DNA from: Clostridia bacterium | Lineage (GTDB): Bacteria > Bacillota > Clostridia > Oscillospirales > Acutalibacteraceae | Direction: 5' to 3' | Length of the DNA stretch: 64,000 nucleotides | Assembly (NCBI GenBank): GCA_017398485.1 | Contig: JAFQFY010000033.1 | Coordinates: forward strand, 54,838-118,837 | Part shown: positions 60,564 to 64,000 of the stretch, piece by piece | Layout: the number at the start of each line of letters is the position of its first letter | Position numbering within the stretch: position 1 is the stretch's first letter | Notes under the pieces: model-generated | Told to the model about the DNA's origin: nothing | Database searches by the model: none | The model's input: only the letters and a program-made list of their open reading frames with translations | Translations under genes and position numbers: made by a program

Positions 60564-61836
60564 GATCTATAACTATGGCGAGGTCTCCAATGACGAGGTC
60601 TTCGCACGGGACAATATCGACACAAACGTCGAGGGCGTGGTGTCCGGCATCATCGCGGACGTTATCGCACGCGGTGATGAGGCGCTGTTGGATTATGCGC
60701 GTAAATTTGACAAAGCGGAGCTGTCTGCCCTTGAAGTGACCGCGCAGGAGATCGACGAGGCGTTTGCGTCCGTCGAGCCGCAGTTTCTTGACATTCTGCG
60801 TGAGGCGGCGGCGAATATCCGCGCCTTCCACGAGCGTCAGGTGCGCACCAGCTTTATCATCAACGACAAAGACGGCGTCGTGGTCGGGCAAAAGATCACC
60901 CCGATCGAAAAGGTCGGCCTGTACGTGCCGGGCGGCACGGCGGCGTATCCGTCCACCGTGCTCATGGACAGCATTCCGGCGAAGATCGCCGGCTGTGCCG
61001 AGATCGTGATGGTGACGCCGCCGAGCGCACAGGGAAAGATCAACCCCGTCATTCTGGCGGCGGCGAAGATCGCCGGCGTCGACCGTATATTTAAGGTCGG
61101 CGGTGCGCAGGCGGTCGCGGCGCTTGCTTACGGCACCGCGAGCGTGCCGAAGGTGGATAAGATCGTCGGTCCGGGCAACGCGTACGTTGCCGAGGCGAAG
61201 AAGCAGGTGTTCGGTAAGGTGTCCATCGACATGATCGCCGGACCGAGCGAGATTCTGGTGGTGGCGGATGCGACCGCCGAGCCGAAGTTCGTTGCGGCAG
61301 ACCTGCTCAGCCAGGCGGAGCACGATAAGATGGCGAGCGCGGTGCTTGTCACCGACAGTCGCGCTTTTGCCGAGGCGGTGAGCGCCGAGCTCGAGCGGCA
61401 GATCCCTCTGCTGGCGCGCGCCGATATCGCGCGTCACTCCATCGACAACAACGGTAAGATCATCGTCGCGCAGGATAACCTGATGCTCGCCATCGACATT
61501 GCCAACGAGATCGCGCCCGAGCATCTCGAACTGTGCGTGGATAACCCGTTTGACTATCTCGACAAGGTCAAGCACGCCGGCTCCATCTTTATGGGAAAGT
61601 ATTGCCCCGAGGCGCTGGGCGACTATTTTGCCGGTCCCAACCACACTCTGCCCACCAGCGGCACGGCGCGTTTCTCGTCGCCCCTGTCGGTGGACGATTT
61701 TGTGAAAAAATCCCAGTTTACGTATTATACCGCTGACGCGCTCGCGGCCGTGGCCGATAAGGTGGCGTATTTTGCACGCCAAGAGGGCCTGGACGCCCAT
61801 GCGAAGAGCGCCGTGGTGCGATTTGAGGAAAAGTGA
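60556..61836 (+). CDS. hisD: Histidinol dehydrogenase
   Basis: The 426-residue zinc enzyme oxidises histidinol to histidine in two NAD-dependent steps. Recognisable parts are VGLYVPGGTAAYPSTVLM, GPGNAYVAEAKK, IDMIAGPSEILVVAD and the C-terminal region with GPNHTLPTSGTARF carrying the catalytic His and zinc ligands. Length normal. It overlaps hisG by eight bases. Confidence 0.97.
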   Translation: MIKIYNYGEVSNDEVFARDNIDTNVEGVVSGIIADVIARGDEALLDYARKFDKAELSALEVTAQEIDEAFASVEPQFLDILREAAANIRAFHERQVRTSFIINDKDGVVVGQKITPIEKVGLYVPGGTAAYPSTVLMDSIPAKIAGCAEIVMVTPPSAQGKINPVILAAAKIAGVDRIFKVGGAQAVAALAYGTASVPKVDKIVGPGNAYVAEAKKQVFGKVSIDMIAGPSEILVVADATAEPKFVAADLLSQAEHDKMASAVLVTDSRAFAEAVSAELERQIPLLARADIARHSIDNNGKIIVAQDNLMLAIDIANEIAPEHLELCVDNPFDYLDKVKHAGSIFMGKYCPEALGDYFAGPNHTLPTSGTARFSSPLSVDDFVKKSQFTYYTADALAAVADKVAYFARQEGLDAHAKSAVVRFEEK

Positions 61837-61838
61837 TT

Positions 61839-62897
61839 ATGAGTCGATTTTTCAGTGAAAAATACGCGTCTCTCGTGCCGTACACACCGGGTGAACAGCC
61901 GCGCGATATGCAGTATGTCAAGCTCAACACCAACGAGTCACCGTTTTTGCCTTCGCCGGGGGTAAAGGCGGCAGTGGCGGCGGAAGCGGATCGCGTACAG
62001 CTGTATTCCGATCCCGAATGCACCGCCCTGCGTGCGAAGCTCGCCGAGGTATACGGCGTGCGCGACGAGCAGGTCATCATGACCAACGGCTCGGACGAGG
62101 TGCTTAACTTCGCCTTTATGGCGTTTGCGGATGAGAAAAGTCCTTTGGCGTTTGCGGATATTACCTACGGTTTTTATCCCGTGTTTGCCAAGCTCAATAA
62201 TATTCCTTACGAGGAGATACCGCTGAAAGAGGATTTTTCCATCGACCCGTGCGATTACTGCGGCATCGGCAAGACCATCGTCATCGCCAACCCCAACGCG
62301 CCGACCGGCCTTTGTCTGCCGCTGTCAGCGATCGAGGAGATTTTGCAAACCAACCCCGATAACGTCGTCATCATTGACGAGGCGTACGTGGATTTCGGTG
62401 CTGACAGCGCGGTGACGCTGGTGGATAAGTACGACAACCTGTTGGTTACCCAGACGTTTTCAAAATCCCGTTCGATGGCGGGCGCGCGGCTGGGCTTCGG
62501 CATCGGCAATGAAAAACTCATCACCGATCTCAACACGGTCAAGTATTCCACCAACCCTTATAACGTTAACCGCTTGACCGCCGCGGCAGGCATCGCCGCC
62601 CTGCGCGAGAACGATTATTATATGAACAACTGCCGTACCATTGCGGAAAACCGCGCGTGGACGACCGAGCAGCTGACGCGTCTCGGCTTTACGGTGCTCG
62701 ACTCGAAGGCGAACTTTGTCTTTGCCAAATCGGCGGCGATCGACGGCGAGACGCTGTACCAACGGCTCAAAGCGCGTGGTGTGCTCGTGCGCCACTTTAA
62801 AAAGCCGCGCATCGCGCCGTTTGTGCGCATTACCATCGGCACGATGGAGCAGATGCAGATCTTGATTCATACCATACAAACCATTTTGGAGGGATGA
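61839..62897 (+). CDS. hisC: Histidinol-phosphate aminotransferase
   Basis: The 352-residue PLP enzyme converts imidazole-acetol phosphate to histidinol phosphate. LNTNESPF near residue 28, NGSDEVLNF, NPNAPTG, DEAYVDFG, and the PLP lysine in TFSKSRSMAGARLGFGIG are present. ATG 61839, nine bases after GAGG, is preferred to a GTG at 61833 that overlaps the hisD stop. Confidence 0.96.
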   Translation: MSRFFSEKYASLVPYTPGEQPRDMQYVKLNTNESPFLPSPGVKAAVAAEADRVQLYSDPECTALRAKLAEVYGVRDEQVIMTNGSDEVLNFAFMAFADEKSPLAFADITYGFYPVFAKLNNIPYEEIPLKEDFSIDPCDYCGIGKTIVIANPNAPTGLCLPLSAIEEILQTNPDNVVIIDEAYVDFGADSAVTLVDKYDNLLVTQTFSKSRSMAGARLGFGIGNEKLITDLNTVKYSTNPYNVNRLTAAAGIAALRENDYYMNNCRTIAENRAWTTEQLTRLGFTVLDSKANFVFAKSAAIDGETLYQRLKARGVLVRHFKKPRIAPFVRITIGTMEQMQILIHTIQTILEG

Positions 62898-62900
62898 GCT

Positions 62901-63491
62901 ATGAGAAAAGCACAAATTACCCGAAAGACCGCGGAAACGGATATTTCGCTGACGCTGGAACTGGACGGCGCCGGTATGGCGGCGTGCGTGACCGGTTGCG
63001 GTTTTCTCGACCATATGCTGACGTTGTTCGCCAAGCACGGCGGCTTTGACCTGTCGGTCACCTGCACGGGCGATACCTACGTCGACGATCATCACACGGT
63101 GGAGGACATCGGCATCTGCCTGGGCAAAGCGTTTGCGCAGGCGCTGGGGGATAAGCGCGGCATCGTGCGGTACGGCGATATCGCTCTGCCGATGGATGAG
63201 GCACTGATCTTGTCGGCGGTGGATATCTCCGGGCGCGGTGCGTGCTATTACGGTCTGGATATCCCGACCGAAAAGGTGGGTACGTTTGACACCCAACTCG
63301 GCAAGGAGTTTTTCGACGCCTTTGCGCGTGACGCCGGCATCACTTTGCACATCCGACAGCTTGCAGGGGAGAATTCTCACCACATTTTAGAGGGTGCGTT
63401 TAAGTCGGTGGCGCGCAGTCTGCGGCAGGCGGTCGCGATCGACGCGCGCTTTGCCGAAGCCGTCCCGTCGACCAAGGGTGTGATCGCATGA
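62901..63491 (+). CDS. hisB: Imidazoleglycerol-phosphate dehydratase
   Basis: The 196-residue enzyme is the single-function HisB dehydratase type. It has the two metal-binding clusters [18 protein letters not shown] and [14 protein letters not shown], repeated as [15 protein letters not shown] near the end. No phosphatase domain is fused. Three bases separate it from hisC; GGAGGGATG precedes the ATG. It shares four bases with hisH. Confidence 0.97.
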   Translation: MRKAQITRKTAETDISLTLELDGAGMAACVTGCGFLDHMLTLFAKHGGFDLSVTCTGDTYVDDHHTVEDIGICLGKAFAQALGDKRGIVRYGDIALPMDEALILSAVDISGRGACYYGLDIPTEKVGTFDTQLGKEFFDAFARDAGITLHIRQLAGENSHHILEGAFKSVARSLRQAVAIDARFAEAVPSTKGVIA

Positions 63492-64000
63492 TAGCTATTT
63501 TGGATTACGGCGTGGGCAACCTGTTTTCCCTGCGCTCGTCGCTCGAATATATCGGGCAGCAGGTGATCGTCACCGCCGACCGCAAGGTCATCGAGCAGGC
63601 GGATAAGCTGATTTTGCCGGGTGTCGGCGCGTTTGCCGACGCGGCGCGCAAACTGCGCGACAGCGGTCTGGACGAGGTGCTTCGCACCGAGGTGGCGCGC
63701 GGCAAGGATATGATGGGCATCTGTCTTGGCATGCAGCTGTTGTTTGAGAAAAGCTACGAGTTCGGTGAGCACAAAGGGTTAGGCTTGCTCGGCGGCTCGG
63801 TGGTGCCGATGCAGGGCACCATTCCTCCGACGCTCAAAATTCCGCATATCGGCTGGAATGAATTGCATTTTGATAAAAACTGCCGTCTGTTCCGCTATCT
63901 CAACGAGGGTGACTGCGTGTATTTCGTCCATTCCTATTACGCGGTCGACTGCGCAGACAGCGTTGCCGCCACGGTGGAGTACGGCAAGGAATTGACCGCC
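63488..64000 (+). CDS. hisH: Imidazole glycerol phosphate synthase subunit HisH, 3' end outside window
   Basis: The first 171 residues of the glutaminase subunit are visible. [14 protein letters not shown] starts the protein, [10 protein letters not shown] follows, and [11 protein letters not shown] contains the nucleophile Cys79. HIGWNEL and YFVHSYYA lead to the catalytic His region. The frame is open to the last base; the His-Glu pair of the triad and later genes (hisA, hisF expected) lie beyond. Confidence 0.95.
   Translation, partial: MIAILDYGVGNLFSLRSSLEYIGQQVIVTADRKVIEQADKLILPGVGAFADAARKLRDSGLDEVLRTEVARGKDMMGICLGMQLLFEKSYEFGEHKGLGLLGGSVVPMQGTIPPTLKIPHIGWNELHFDKNCRLFRYLNEGDCVYFVHSYYAVDCADSVAATVEYGKELTA

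Overview
The window looks like a chromosome segment of a spore-forming, Gram-positive Clostridia-type bacterium, most likely from the Oscillospiraceae/Ruminococcaceae area. The grounds are the spoIIA operon with sigma-F, a SpoVAD gene, surface proteins ending in SPxTGD sortase signals, an Rnf-type gene cluster, HisZ paired with a short HisG, multi-gene carbohydrate ABC loci without their own ATPase, and GC-rich coding DNA with AT-rich consensus sigma-A promoters. No rRNA, tRNA, CRISPR array, transposase or phage gene was seen. The species cannot be named from the sequence alone.

Layout. 1-9.5 kb: the 3' part of a large pilin-like adhesin, then spoVAD, prfC (RF3) and a CapA-family gene. 9.6-14.4 kb (minus strand): an Rnf-like cluster with rnfC, rnfD, rnfE, rnfA and then a membrane-anchored glycosidase-like gene. 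rnfG and rnfB are absent, and most residues that bind redox cofactors are missing. 14.5-24.4 kb: a MecA-like adaptor, and on the minus strand the long rimP-nusA-ylxR-ylxQ-infB-rbfA-nrnA-truB-ribF/HAD-rpe operon behind a clear promoter. 24.4-26.8 kb: an ABC exporter and TspO.

27.3-54.2 kb is an accessory cell-surface region. It opens with a carbohydrate-uptake locus holding two solute-binding proteins, four permeases, a propeller/TPR/YIP1 membrane protein and a DUF5696 lipoprotein, but no ATPase. Next come a 40-residue peptide gene with its own promoter and terminator, three paralogous beta-helix lipoproteins that share one acidic linker with the second binding protein, and a 1570-residue repeat-built surface protein. 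The region ends with a glycyl radical enzyme and its activase. The shared linkers, signal peptides and anchors suggest these genes serve one surface glycan programme; this is inference.

54.2-58.3 kb (minus strand): ispDF, then spoIIAA-spoIIAB-sigF followed closely by an FAD/Rieske oxidoreductase gene. 58.5-64 kb: a histidine operon, yerC-hisZ-hisG-hisD-hisC-hisB-hisH, cut by the window end.

The strongest candidates for something undescribed are the Rnf-derived complex that has lost three of the four membrane iron-sulfur cysteines plus its NADH-site motifs, the single-chain RibF-HAD phosphatase fusion, the 40-residue peptide gene, and the double ABC/DUF5696/YIP1 surface locus.
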